From: Roseburia sp.
GTDB taxonomy: Bacteria > Bacillota > Clostridia > Lachnospirales > Lachnospiraceae
Direction: 5' to 3'
NCBI GenBank assembly: GCA_017626625.1
Contig: JAGAIK010000040.1
Coordinates: 1-7,161, forward strand
Length of the DNA: 7,161 bases
Made by a program: the position numbers and the translations under genes. Within the stretch, counting starts at the first letter, position 1. Every line of letters begins with the position of its first letter. The notes under the pieces were generated by a model. That model searched no databases. It was not told the DNA's origin and saw only the letters and a list, made by a program, of their open reading frames with translations. This document shows positions 1-6,091 of this stretch, one piece after another.

Positions 1-1521
1 AGTACAGATTCGTATGACAATAGAATGCCGGGAAATGGAGAAGCTTTCGGCGAAGGCAGAAATTCACAGGCGGGCTCTGGAAATTTCGATAAGCGGGCAG
101 GCGGAACCGGGGAGGATACAGGTGCAGTGGGACAGAATGCGTTCGAAAAAGAATTAGAGGAAACCAGAAAAAAATACGAAGCAAGATTTCAGGTATTAGA
201 CCGTCTTTCCGAACGTCAGCTTTCGGAATTAAAAACACAGCTATCCGCAGAACAAAAACTTCCTGCAGGGGAGCGTCAGGAATATCTGTCCCGGATTGAG
301 GAACGGCAGGGCGGGCAGAAGGCGGAGCGGCTGAACAGAAAAATAGATAGCTGCGCCGGAAAAAATTATGCTGTCATAAAGCGGGTTTACGGGGAAGTGA
401 AGCAGGAGGAACTGCCCGCTTCCATGAAAGAGGAACTGTTAGAGCGTCTGCGTCAGTGGATGAAAAACCAGGCGGAAGCAGAGGTGAGAACCCTGATGGA
501 AAAGATGCCGCCGAATTTAGACCGGGCGCGCTATAAGGCGTACGAAGAGCGAATCCGGGGGTACGAGGAAGTGGATTTAACCCCTTATGAGGAGCTGTTA
601 AAGGAAAGACGGCGGGCAGCGGAGCAGCAGGAGGTTGCCAATCTTGTAAACCGTGCCAGAAAGAGCAGCCGCAGCGATATTACCGAATTGATGGAAAAAT
701 TAAAGCAGGGCGATTATTTACAGGAAATCGCAGACGCCTATTTAGAAAAATTAGAGGAACGCCTTCGCCGGATGGACAGCGCAGCGGTGGAGGAACTTTT
801 AGGAGATACCCTCCATCTGGATTTTGAAAAAGGAATGGAGGCTTACAATGCCATCGAAGAGGGGGATTTTCTGCCGGAAATCAAGGAAAATGCGTTAAAG
901 ACGTTAGAGAAACGCCTTTCCAAAATAAAGACGGACGAGTGTGAGCTGCTGGTGAAAAAATTGCAGGAAGAATTGCAGGAGGCGGGGGTTTCCGAAAACG
1001 AAAAGCACCACTTTTATCCTGCCAGAAAAGTGCTGTTAAAACAGGCGCTGCCGGAGGAAACGGAGCTGATTGATTTTGCTCTGGCATCCTATGCCGCCGG
1101 GAGAGGGATATTTGAGTACCCCATTTTGGTGGTGGATTCCACCAGAAACGGCAGCGGGAAAGAGGGAATGATACTGACGCCGGAACATCTTTATTACAGT
1201 AATCTGCTGACCTCCTTCGGCATGGAGATTTCGTCCATTGACAGTATCACGGCTGCTACGGGGCTTTTAAACCGGGGGCTTTATGTGAAACAGAAAAACG
1301 GCACAAAAACGAAAATTCCCTACGCTGTGGACAGTAAGGAACTGACTGCATTTGCGCAGGTATTAGATGATTTTGTGAAGTATTTACAGGAGAAACCGGA
1401 TTCCAGAAATGTCTCCTATTTAGCGAAGGAGAAACACGATACCATCTGCTGTTTCCGTTGCGGCTATGTCTACAAAGGGGGAACGGAGTGCCCGAAATGC
1501 GGTTATAAAAATAATGAGTAA
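1..1521 (+). CDS. Helical-repeat protein with PH-like region and C-terminal zinc ribbon (5'-partial)
   Basis: I do not recognise a named family. The frame is open to the left edge. The first ATG at 25 has no Shine-Dalgarno sequence, so the gene probably starts upstream. Residue numbers count from that ATG (498 aa). Residues 1-36 are Gly-rich and disordered, like a linker after a missing upstream domain. Residues 40-330 are charged and helical, with about four loosely similar units of 46-54 aa anchored near 129, 184, 230 and 281; the last two, around DYLQEI and DFLPEI, are clearly alike. Residues 365-455 are beta-rich (ILVVDST, GMILTPEHLYYSN, GLYVKQKNGT) followed by a helix, as in bacterial PH-like domains. 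The end has a zinc ribbon, with CxxC at 476-479 and 489-492. There is no signal peptide or membrane segment in this part, so it is probably cytoplasmic. A scaffold or adaptor role is a guess. The coding call is secure; the function is unknown. Confidence 0.85.
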   Translation, partial: STDSYDNRMPGNGEAFGEGRNSQAGSGNFDKRAGGTGEDTGAVGQNAFEKELEETRKKYEARFQVLDRLSERQLSELKTQLSAEQKLPAGERQEYLSRIEERQGGQKAERLNRKIDSCAGKNYAVIKRVYGEVKQEELPASMKEELLERLRQWMKNQAEAEVRTLMEKMPPNLDRARYKAYEERIRGYEEVDLTPYEELLKERRRAAEQQEVANLVNRARKSSRSDITELMEKLKQGDYLQEIADAYLEKLEERLRRMDSAAVEELLGDTLHLDFEKGMEAYNAIEEGDFLPEIKENALKTLEKRLSKIKTDECELLVKKLQEELQEAGVSENEKHHFYPARKVLLKQALPEETELIDFALASYAAGRGIFEYPILVVDSTRNGSGKEGMILTPEHLYYSNLLTSFGMEISSIDSITAATGLLNRGLYVKQKNGTKTKIPYAVDSKELTAFAQVLDDFVKYLQEKPDSRNVSYLAKEKHDTICCFRCGYVYKGGTECPKCGYKNNE

Positions 1522-1575
1522 AATATAAAGTTTTTGATAAAATTGCATAAAATATATTCCATTTTAGTAAAAATA

Positions 1576-1584
1576 TGGTATGAT
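1576..1584 (+). promoter_or_regulatory. Extended -10 promoter for the alcohol dehydrogenase gene
   Basis: TGgTATGAT is a TG-extended -10 element with one mismatch to TATAAT. The -35 is weak (TTCCAT at 1557-1562, 16-bp spacer), as is usual for extended -10 promoters. Transcription would begin near 1591, leaving a leader of about 100 nt. The position directly before the Rex-like operator supports the call. Confidence 0.5.
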
Positions 1585-1597
1585 ATTGCCATAAGAT

Positions 1598-1615
1598 TTG
1601 TTATGAAATTAACAA
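1598..1615 (+). promoter_or_regulatory. Rex-type redox operator
   Basis: TTGTTATGAAATTAACAA matches the clostridial Rex consensus TTGTTAAnnnnTTAACAA at 13 of 14 fixed positions. It is the core of a longer inverted repeat, 1591-1602 with 1611-1622 (12-bp arms, one mismatch, 8-bp spacer). It lies just after the predicted -10 box, where a bound repressor would block transcription. Rex leaves DNA when the NADH/NAD+ ratio rises, and alcohol dehydrogenases are typical Rex targets in Clostridia. The match is seen directly; regulation is inferred. Confidence 0.7.
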
Positions 1616-1679
1616 ACCTTATCACTGTAATTTATAAAGGAACATACTAAGCGTAATGCCGCAAGGGGTGCGGCGGAAT

Positions 1680-1686
1680 GGAGGAG
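1680..1686 (+). promoter_or_regulatory. Ribosome binding site that sets the alcohol dehydrogenase start
   Basis: GGAGGAG lies immediately before the ATG at 1689. An in-frame ATG at 1656 would add 11 residues (MPQGVRRNGGE) encoded by the leader and this site itself, and the family normally starts at M(A/M)RFTLPRD. A small GC-rich hairpin (GCCGC 1658-1662 with GCGGC 1670-1674) precedes the site. Confidence 0.8.
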
Positions 1687-1688
1687 AA

Positions 1689-2906
1689 ATGGCAAGATTT
1701 ACACTACCAAGAGATTTGTACCACGGAAAAGGTGCATTAGAGGCATTGAAGTCATTTGAGGGGAAAAAAGCAATGATTTGCGTCGGCGGGGGTTCCATGA
1801 AGCGTTTCGGTTTCCTTGACCGTGCAAAACAGTACTTAGAGGAAGCAGGCATGGAGGTTCAGTTATTCGAGGGAATTGAGCCGGACCCGTCTGTTGAAAC
1901 CGTTATGAAAGGCGCCGAGGCAATGCTGGTGTTCGAGCCGGACTGGATTGTTGCCATGGGCGGCGGTTCCCCCATTGATGCCGCTAAGGCAATGTGGATT
2001 AAATATGAATACCCGGATATCACTTTTGAGGATATGTGCAAGGTGTTCGGTATTCCGAAACTTCGTAAAAAAGCGCAGTTCTGTGCGATTTCTTCCACGT
2101 CAGGAACCGCTACGGAGGTAACTGCATTTTCCATTATTACAGATTACAATAAGGGTATCAAATATCCTATCGCAGATTTTGAAATTACACCGGATGTTGC
2201 CATTGTAGACCCGGATTTGGCGGAGACCATGCCGCAGAAATTAGTGGCGCACACCGGAATGGATGCCATGACCCACGCAATCGAGGCATATGTTTCCACC
2301 GCAAACTGTGACTTCACAGACCCGCTGGCATTACATGCCATCAAGATGATTCAGAACGATTTGGTGGATTCCTATAATGGAGATATGGCAAAGAGAGATT
2401 CCATGCACAATGCACAGTGCCTTGCAGGAATGGCATTCTCTAACGCATTGTTAGGTATCGTTCATTCCATGGCGCATAAGACAGGAGCAGCTTTCGCAGA
2501 CCATGGCGCACATATTATCCACGGTGCAGCCAATGCAATGTATCTGCCGAAGGTTATCGCTTTCAACGCAAAGGATGAGACCGCTAAGGTACGCTACGGC
2601 GAAATCGCTGATTTCATGGGACTTGGCGGAGACAGCCTGGATGAAAAAGTTACATTGCTTATCAATTATTTAAGAAAGATGAATGATGACTTAAATATTC
2701 CGCATTGTATCAAAAATTACGGCGCTGACAGCTATCCCACAGAGCATGGCTTCGTACCGGAGGACGTGTTCTTAGAGAGACTGCCTGACATCGCAGCCAA
2801 CGCTTTGTTAGATGCCTGCACAGGCTCTAACCCGCGCCAGCCGAGCCAGGAGGAGATGGAGAAGCTTCTGAAATGCTGTTATTATGACACAGAGGTAGAT
2901 TTCTAA
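1689..2906 (+). CDS. Iron-containing (group III) alcohol dehydrogenase, butanol-dehydrogenase-like
   Basis: A cytoplasmic 405-aa enzyme expected to interconvert aldehydes and primary alcohols, reoxidising NAD(P)H in fermentation. It resembles clostridial NADPH-dependent butanol dehydrogenases from the start (MARFTLPRDLYHGKG) to the end (DACTGSNPR at 375-383, then YYDTEVDF). The dinucleotide-binding motif MGGGSPIDAAK is at 90-100. Expected metal ligands are D192, H196 (GMDAMTHAIEAY), H259 (HSMAHKTG) and H278 (HGAANAMYLP). Near residue 35 the sequence VGGGSMKRFG has Gly where NAD-specific FucO has Asp, which fits NADP(H); this is inferred. Between the HSMAH and HGxAN motifs there are about five more residues than in classical BdhA-type enzymes (FADHGAHIIHG). 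The gene has its own promoter, Rex-type operator and terminator, so it is probably monocistronic and redox-controlled. The exact substrate cannot be read from the sequence. Confidence 0.95.
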   Translation: MARFTLPRDLYHGKGALEALKSFEGKKAMICVGGGSMKRFGFLDRAKQYLEEAGMEVQLFEGIEPDPSVETVMKGAEAMLVFEPDWIVAMGGGSPIDAAKAMWIKYEYPDITFEDMCKVFGIPKLRKKAQFCAISSTSGTATEVTAFSIITDYNKGIKYPIADFEITPDVAIVDPDLAETMPQKLVAHTGMDAMTHAIEAYVSTANCDFTDPLALHAIKMIQNDLVDSYNGDMAKRDSMHNAQCLAGMAFSNALLGIVHSMAHKTGAAFADHGAHIIHGAANAMYLPKVIAFNAKDETAKVRYGEIADFMGLGGDSLDEKVTLLINYLRKMNDDLNIPHCIKNYGADSYPTEHGFVPEDVFLERLPDIAANALLDACTGSNPRQPSQEEMEKLLKCCYYDTEVDF

Positions 2907-2939
2907 GAGAAGTAAAATGACATAGTTTTTATCAAAGAG

Positions 2940-2988
2940 ATGCAGGGCACCTTATTTCAGGGAGAAACAGGGCTGTCCTGCATTTTTT
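2940..2988 (+). terminator. Intrinsic terminator after the alcohol dehydrogenase gene
   Basis: ATGCAGGGCA (2940-2949) pairs with TGTCCTGCAT (2974-2983) over 10 bp with one G-U pair. A run of six T follows at 2983-2988. The 24-nt interior can form a further short TTTC/GAAA stem. It starts 34 nt after the stop codon. Confidence 0.85.
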
Positions 2989-3237
2989 ATCGATTTGATA
3001 GACAGAAAGCATCCTATAAGCCTTTGTAAATGTTTATAGAAAATGCTTGTAAGTGCCTTAAATCAAGGTTTTTCGCATATTTATACAAAAATGCCTTTTA
3101 ACTGCGTAACATGTCAAAGAACGGAAGCGAGTGTGAAAAGTTTCGTAGCAAGCATAGGAAAAGGGGAACATTTTCGCTTATTGGAAAAACCTTGAACCCT
3201 TTAGTAAATAGGAAGATGTCTATTTGTTATTCACTCA
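2989..3237. other. Gene-free spacer between two convergent genes
   Basis: Together with the terminator before it, this makes a stretch of about 330 bp without a gene. It holds the nested inverted repeat at 3063-3195, an ATGCTTG/CAAGCAT pair (3043-3049 with 3149-3155) that could compete with that fold, and a weak hairpin AAATAG/CTATTT (3206-3211 with 3220-3225) near the end of the minus-strand gene. I see no clear promoter, start site or intrinsic terminator for the minus-strand gene. Confidence 0.6.
3063..3195. repeat. Nested inverted-repeat element (MITE-like or structured RNA)
   Basis: A perfect 12-bp inverted repeat, TCAAGGTTTTTC (3063-3074) and GAAAAACCTTGA (3184-3195), bounds about 133 bp. 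Inside it AAAATG (3088-3093) pairs with CATTTT (3169-3174), and CCTTTT (3094-3099) pairs with AAAAGG (3159-3164). An apical hairpin joins GGAAGC... from 3124-3128 with GTTTC at 3140-3144. The whole can fold into a long interrupted rod on either strand. No reading frame of note lies inside and no T-run follows either outer arm, so it is not an ordinary terminator. It could be a miniature inverted-repeat element, a palindromic intergenic repeat or an RNA. The arms are certain; the nature is not. Confidence 0.5.
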
Positions 3238-3906
3238 TCAAATGATATTTAAAATATCTAATGGTGCTTCAAGCTGCCTAAATTGAGATTTTCTCTTTGA
3301 AGGCTGACATGTATCTTCTTTTAAATACCACACAGCTTGTGCGGCTTTCATGCCAACCATTTCTGCAGCCTCCAATTCGTTGCTTCCCCCATCACCAATA
3401 TATAGGCAATACTCGGCTTGTACATTCAATTTCTCTAGGCACATTTTAAATATTGCAGGATTTGGTTTTTGTAATCCTTCATCGAAGGATAAACATACAG
3501 CATCAAAATAGGGATACAAAACACTTTTTTTAATAATCATTGCTTCCTCCGAAAAACAATTACTTATTAACCCAATTAGTATTCCTTTTTTCTTTAATGC
3601 TCTTAACATTGGGATTATATCCTTATGTAAATGCTCAAATGCCTCTTCTCTACTCCGAATACGCTTATTTACAATAAGATTCATTTTGGTTTCCGAGTAA
3701 CAATCATTTGTACTGAGAATTCTTTCCAAAATCTCCTCTAAAGTGATTTTTCCAATTGTTCTATCGACTTCTGCTGCTTGCCATATTTCTTGAAATCTCT
3801 CTTCTTCAACGCCTGCATCAAATGCCATCTGTGCTCCAAAATATAGTGGACTTTCAAAAAGAGTTACAAGAGTTTCATACATATCAAATATTACTGCTTT
3901 TACCAT
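3238..3906 (-). CDS. HAD-superfamily hydrolase
   Basis: A 222-aa cytoplasmic haloacid-dehalogenase-fold hydrolase, most likely a small-molecule phosphatase. Motif I is VIFDMYETL with nucleophile D8. The acid/base Asp usual at D+2 is Tyr (Y10), a DxY pattern known in dehalogenase-type and some other HAD proteins. Motif II is LISN, motif III the Lys of LQKPNP, and motif IV IGDGGSNELEAA. The stretch between motifs I and II is helical, as in a C1 cap. The start at 3906 was chosen because GGAGG (3919-3915) lies 8 nt before it; the ATG at 3921 overlaps that site. The gene is on the opposite strand from its neighbours and looks more A+T-rich, which may reflect separate acquisition. The family is firm. 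Substrate is unknown, and the missing second Asp makes phosphatase activity less certain. Confidence 0.88.
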   Translation of the reverse strand: MVKAVIFDMYETLVTLFESPLYFGAQMAFDAGVEEERFQEIWQAAEVDRTIGKITLEEILERILSTNDCYSETKMNLIVNKRIRSREEAFEHLHKDIIPMLRALKKKGILIGLISNCFSEEAMIIKKSVLYPYFDAVCLSFDEGLQKPNPAIFKMCLEKLNVQAEYCLYIGDGGSNELEAAEMVGMKAAQAVWYLKEDTCQPSKRKSQFRQLEAPLDILNII

Positions 3907-3912
3907 TAACAG

Positions 3913-3919
3913 CACCTCC
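3913..3919 (-). promoter_or_regulatory. Ribosome binding site that sets the HAD gene start
   Basis: GGAGGTG on the minus strand has ideal spacing for the ATG at 3906-3904. It overlaps the upstream in-frame ATG at 3921, which therefore cannot use it and has no site of its own. Confidence 0.75.
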
Positions 3920-3947
3920 ATAAGTTATCAATGTCTATACAATCAAA

Positions 3948-3956
3948 ATTATATCA
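3948..3956 (-). promoter_or_regulatory. Extended -10 promoter for the HAD gene
   Basis: The minus strand reads TGaTATAAT, a perfect -10 hexamer with the TG extension. The -35 region is poor (TAGAAA at 3976-3971, 17-bp spacer). Transcription would begin near 3941 and leave a leader of about 35 nt. Part of it (ATCACCC at 3953-3959) is repeated inverted at 4042-4048. Confidence 0.6.
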
Positions 3957-4137
3957 CCCAGGCATACAGTTTTCTATCTTTTCTGCATTCTTCGTTTCAA
4001 AATAGCATGATGCCCTTCCTGTGAAACAAAAGGCTCGCTGAGGGTGATGTGTACCCCACGAATACAAAATCATCAACAGGGTTCTGCTGCCGTCTCCCTC
4101 TGCATAAAATAGTGAAAAGCAGAGTTTGGGAACGGGT

Positions 4138-4953
4138 ATGGAAAAAAAGAAATTAAAGATGGCGGGGACGGTGCTTTTATTTGCCGCCATGTTTTTTGTG
4201 GGAAGAAGTGCGGCTTCTTTTCAGAAGGAGGGAGTGCTCCTTCCTGCCATGGGAAATCATATGTCGCAGGAGGCGGAGAACTGGGGGTTAGGCTTCGGGG
4301 CAGAGGGCACAAAGCCTACGGGAAATGCCACGGCGGAGGAATTGAAAAAATACAACGCCTATTATGTGGGGGATAAGGAAGATAAGGTGATTTATCTGAC
4401 TTTTGACTGTGGTTACGAGAACGGAAACACTGAGCCAATTTTAGACGCCCTCAAGAAGCACAATGCAAAAGCCACCTTTTTCGTGGTGGGGCATTTCCTA
4501 GAGACAGCACCGGAGATTGCAAAGCGTATGGCAGAGGAAGGTCATGCCGTGGGAAACCACACCTATCATCATCCGGATATGTCCGCAATTTCGGATTTGG
4601 AATCCTTCCGAAAAGAGGTGGAGGATGTGGAAACCCTGTATCAGGAAATTACGGGAAAGGACATGATGAAATATTACCGTCCGCCCCAGGGAAAATACAG
4701 CACGGAAAATTTAAAAATGGCAAAGGAGTTAGGCTACAGCACTTTTTTCTGGAGTCTTGCCTACGTGGATTGGAACGTGGACAGCCAGCCCACCAAGGAG
4801 CAGGCATTTGATAAATTGCTGACAAGAATCCACCCTGGAGCCATCGTTTTACTACATAGCACCTCTAAGACCAACGGGGAAATCTTAGATGAACTGCTGA
4901 CAAAGTGGGAGGAAATGGGGTATCGGTTTGCGCCTCTGTCGGAGCTGCTTTAA
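4138..4953 (+). CDS. pdaA: PdaA-like polysaccharide deacetylase (CE4 family)
   Basis: A 271-aa exported or membrane-anchored deacetylase. Residues 1-7 are Lys-rich, 9-22 hydrophobic, and GRSAAS at 22-27 may be a cleavage site. The CE4 motifs are in order: TFDCGYENG (88-96, catalytic D90), HTYHH (metal ligands H141 and H145), RPPQGKYS (181-188), the SLAYVDW region (206-212) and IVLLH (H240). The TFDxGYENG form is typical of PdaA, which N-deacetylates muramic acid so that muramic delta-lactam forms in the spore cortex. Length is close to the roughly 263 aa of Bacillus PdaA. An ATG start with GGGA six nt upstream was preferred over an in-frame TTG at 4126. Only a weak promoter candidate is visible (TTCTGC 4082-4087, TAAAAT 4105-4110), with no convincing sigma-G site. 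The family is secure. The sporulation role is inferred from the motif and would imply a spore-former. Confidence 0.88.
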   Translation: MEKKKLKMAGTVLLFAAMFFVGRSAASFQKEGVLLPAMGNHMSQEAENWGLGFGAEGTKPTGNATAEELKKYNAYYVGDKEDKVIYLTFDCGYENGNTEPILDALKKHNAKATFFVVGHFLETAPEIAKRMAEEGHAVGNHTYHHPDMSAISDLESFRKEVEDVETLYQEITGKDMMKYYRPPQGKYSTENLKMAKELGYSTFFWSLAYVDWNVDSQPTKEQAFDKLLTRIHPGAIVLLHSTSKTNGEILDELLTKWEEMGYRFAPLSELL

Positions 4954-5023
4954 AACAGCGTGTCAGATATTGAGAGAATGGAGGTTTGAATGAGGACGGA
5001 TAGGTGTTTTCAAGCACTCTATC

Positions 5024-5052
5024 TTGACAGGAAAATATAATTTTTTTATACT
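5024..5052 (+). promoter_or_regulatory. Strong sigma-A promoter for the acidic protein gene
   Basis: A perfect -35 TTGACA (5024-5029), a 17-bp spacer and TATACT (5047-5052), one mismatch from TATAAT. The spacer ends in a run of seven T. Start of transcription is expected near 5059, giving a leader of about 75 nt. A hairpin-forming inverted repeat (4999-5003 with 5019-5023) touches the -35 box. Confidence 0.75.
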
Positions 5053-5133
5053 TGTTGTAATGTTTTAAAACTGCTGCGGCATTGGAAAGAAAGCCGGATA
5101 AGGCAAATACAGAGAGAAAAGGAAAAAGAGAAG

Positions 5134-5544
5134 ATGTCAGAACCAATGAAAATTACCTATAAAATTTATTTAGAGGCGGAGGATGTGTCCCAGTCCCGGA
5201 TTTTGTCCACCACCTCTTATTTTACCAATCTGTTTAAAAACTGTACCAATTATTACTTGCAGTCAGCCGAGATAGACGATGAGTGTGATATGGAGGATTT
5301 TACCCTGCGTCTGTATGTGGAGGAAACCATAGAAGAGGAAGTGTGCAGCCACCAGGAGGAGGCGAAAGCATTTTTAGGCGATATGGCAGAGTTTTTAGAC
5401 GCGATTGCCATGGCGCAGTCCTATCTGGATATGGAAGGTAGTTTTTCGATTTTCTATGAGGGCGTGGAAGAGGAGTACACCTTTGAATCAGAGGCAGGGA
5501 AGGATTTCTGTGACTTCTTTGACCAGCAGGAAAAGGGAGAATAA
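5134..5544 (+). CDS. Very acidic 136-aa protein of unknown function
   Basis: I do not recognise this protein. It has 34 Asp/Glu against 8 Lys/Arg, with acidic runs at 46-55 (EIDDECDMED), 63-69 and 112-114. Four cysteines stand at 37, 51, 71 and 126 with no zinc-ribbon spacing. There is no signal peptide or membrane segment, so it is likely a soluble cytoplasmic protein. The N-terminal KITYKIYLEAEDV and central FTLRLYVEET look like beta strands, and 74-100 like a helix, so a small alpha/beta fold is plausible. A purine-rich stretch (GGAAAAAGAGAAG) precedes the ATG; Met5 is an alternative start. The gene has its own good promoter and no clear terminator before the HEPN/MNT promoter. The coding call is supported by the promoter and by protein-like composition. 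Binding to a basic partner or to metal is speculation. Confidence 0.75.
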   Translation: MSEPMKITYKIYLEAEDVSQSRILSTTSYFTNLFKNCTNYYLQSAEIDDECDMEDFTLRLYVEETIEEEVCSHQEEAKAFLGDMAEFLDAIAMAQSYLDMEGSFSIFYEGVEEEYTFESEAGKDFCDFFDQQEKGE

Positions 5545-5602
5545 GTGGTTGCCATTGCCGAAGAGATGGAAAATGATGGATTTATAGTGATTTTGCACAA
5601 AA

Positions 5603-5618
5603 AAGTTCCCGGTAACTT
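5603..5618. promoter_or_regulatory. Near-perfect palindrome overlapping the HEPN/MNT promoter
   Basis: AAGTTCCCGGTAACTT is a 16-bp palindrome with one mismatched pair (C5608 against T5613). Its last two bases are the first two of the -35 box, a typical place for a repressor. It could serve autoregulation of the operon. As a terminator it would be poor, since the stem is five bp and no good T-run follows. Confidence 0.35.
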
Positions 5619-5645
5619 GCGTTTTAGAGTACTGCTGTTTATAAT
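5617..5645 (+). promoter_or_regulatory. Promoter of the MNT-HEPN operon
   Basis: TTGCGT (5617-5622), a 17-bp spacer and a perfect TATAAT (5640-5645). Transcription would start near 5652, about 35 nt before the MNT start codon, whose ribosome binding site is GGAGGG at 5673-5678. Confidence 0.65.
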
Positions 5646-5686
5646 AAATGTAGTAAAGTAATAAGAAGGAGCGGAGGGACGGGTGC

Positions 5687-6091
5687 ATGGGAAGGCTGGT
5701 TGATATCACTACAAATACAGGAGATGTTGTACAGGTAAGTGAATACAAGAGGCAGCAGATTGAAGAAATCATAAGCAAGGCTTCTGATTGTGCGATAATA
5801 GACCAGATTATTCTTTTTGGCTCCTCTTTAAATTCGGATTGTAAAGAAAACAGTGATATTGATGTGGTAATTATCAGTAAGGCAAGTGTTTCAAAATTGT
5901 CGCAGAATAAACGTTACCGTGCATACTGGGAACGGATTTATAAACTGGATAGTTTTCAGACAGAGTATGATGTTTTGTACTTTACATCTTATGAGGATAT
6001 AGAGAGGAAAAAAGAGCAGGTTCCTGTCTGTAAGGAAATTATTGAAAAAGGAAAGATTATTTATCACAAAGAGGGAGAAGACTGCGCATGA
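5687..6091 (+). CDS. MNT-type nucleotidyltransferase, antitoxin of a HEPN/MNT pair
   Basis: A 134-aa minimal nucleotidyltransferase of the pol-beta superfamily. After an N-terminal helix comes the core motif: ILFGSS with G45-S46, then SDIDV with D57 and D59. The third carboxylate is likely D95 in TEYDVLYF, so the catalytic set appears intact. In studied HEPN/MNT modules the MNT protein transfers AMP to a tyrosine of the HEPN toxin and silences it; that role here is inferred from the family and gene order. The stop codon overlaps the HEPN start in ATGA (6088-6091), which suggests translational coupling. GGAGGG lies nine nt before the ATG. Codon use is more A+T-rich than in the dehydrogenase and deacetylase genes, in line with horizontal spread of such modules. 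A house-keeping nucleotidyltransferase role is possible but less likely. Confidence 0.85.
   Translation: MGRLVDITTNTGDVVQVSEYKRQQIEEIISKASDCAIIDQIILFGSSLNSDCKENSDIDVVIISKASVSKLSQNKRYRAYWERIYKLDSFQTEYDVLYFTSYEDIERKKEQVPVCKEIIEKGKIIYHKEGEDCA

Noticed and set aside
1658..1674. GC-rich hairpin in the alcohol dehydrogenase leader as a riboswitch
   Set aside because: It is a single 5-bp stem without a conserved aptamer-like core; at most it affects translation slightly.
1656..1688. Upstream in-frame ATG giving an 11-residue N-terminal extension of the alcohol dehydrogenase
   Set aside because: The extension is encoded by the leader hairpin and the ribosome binding site; the family starts at the ATG at 1689.
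4022..4138. Sigma-G promoter for the PdaA-like gene
   Set aside because: GCATAAAAT at 4102-4110 only partly resembles a sigma-G -10, and no matching -35 stands at the right distance.
3954..4312. Two overlapping minus-strand frames between the HAD and deacetylase genes
   Set aside because: They run antisense into the signal peptide region of the deacetylase, have no ribosome binding site and give low-complexity translations.
5405..5587. 60-aa plus-strand frame overlapping the acidic protein gene
   Set aside because: It is a shifted frame inside the acidic protein gene, without its own ribosome binding site and with an unnatural Trp/Arg-rich composition.
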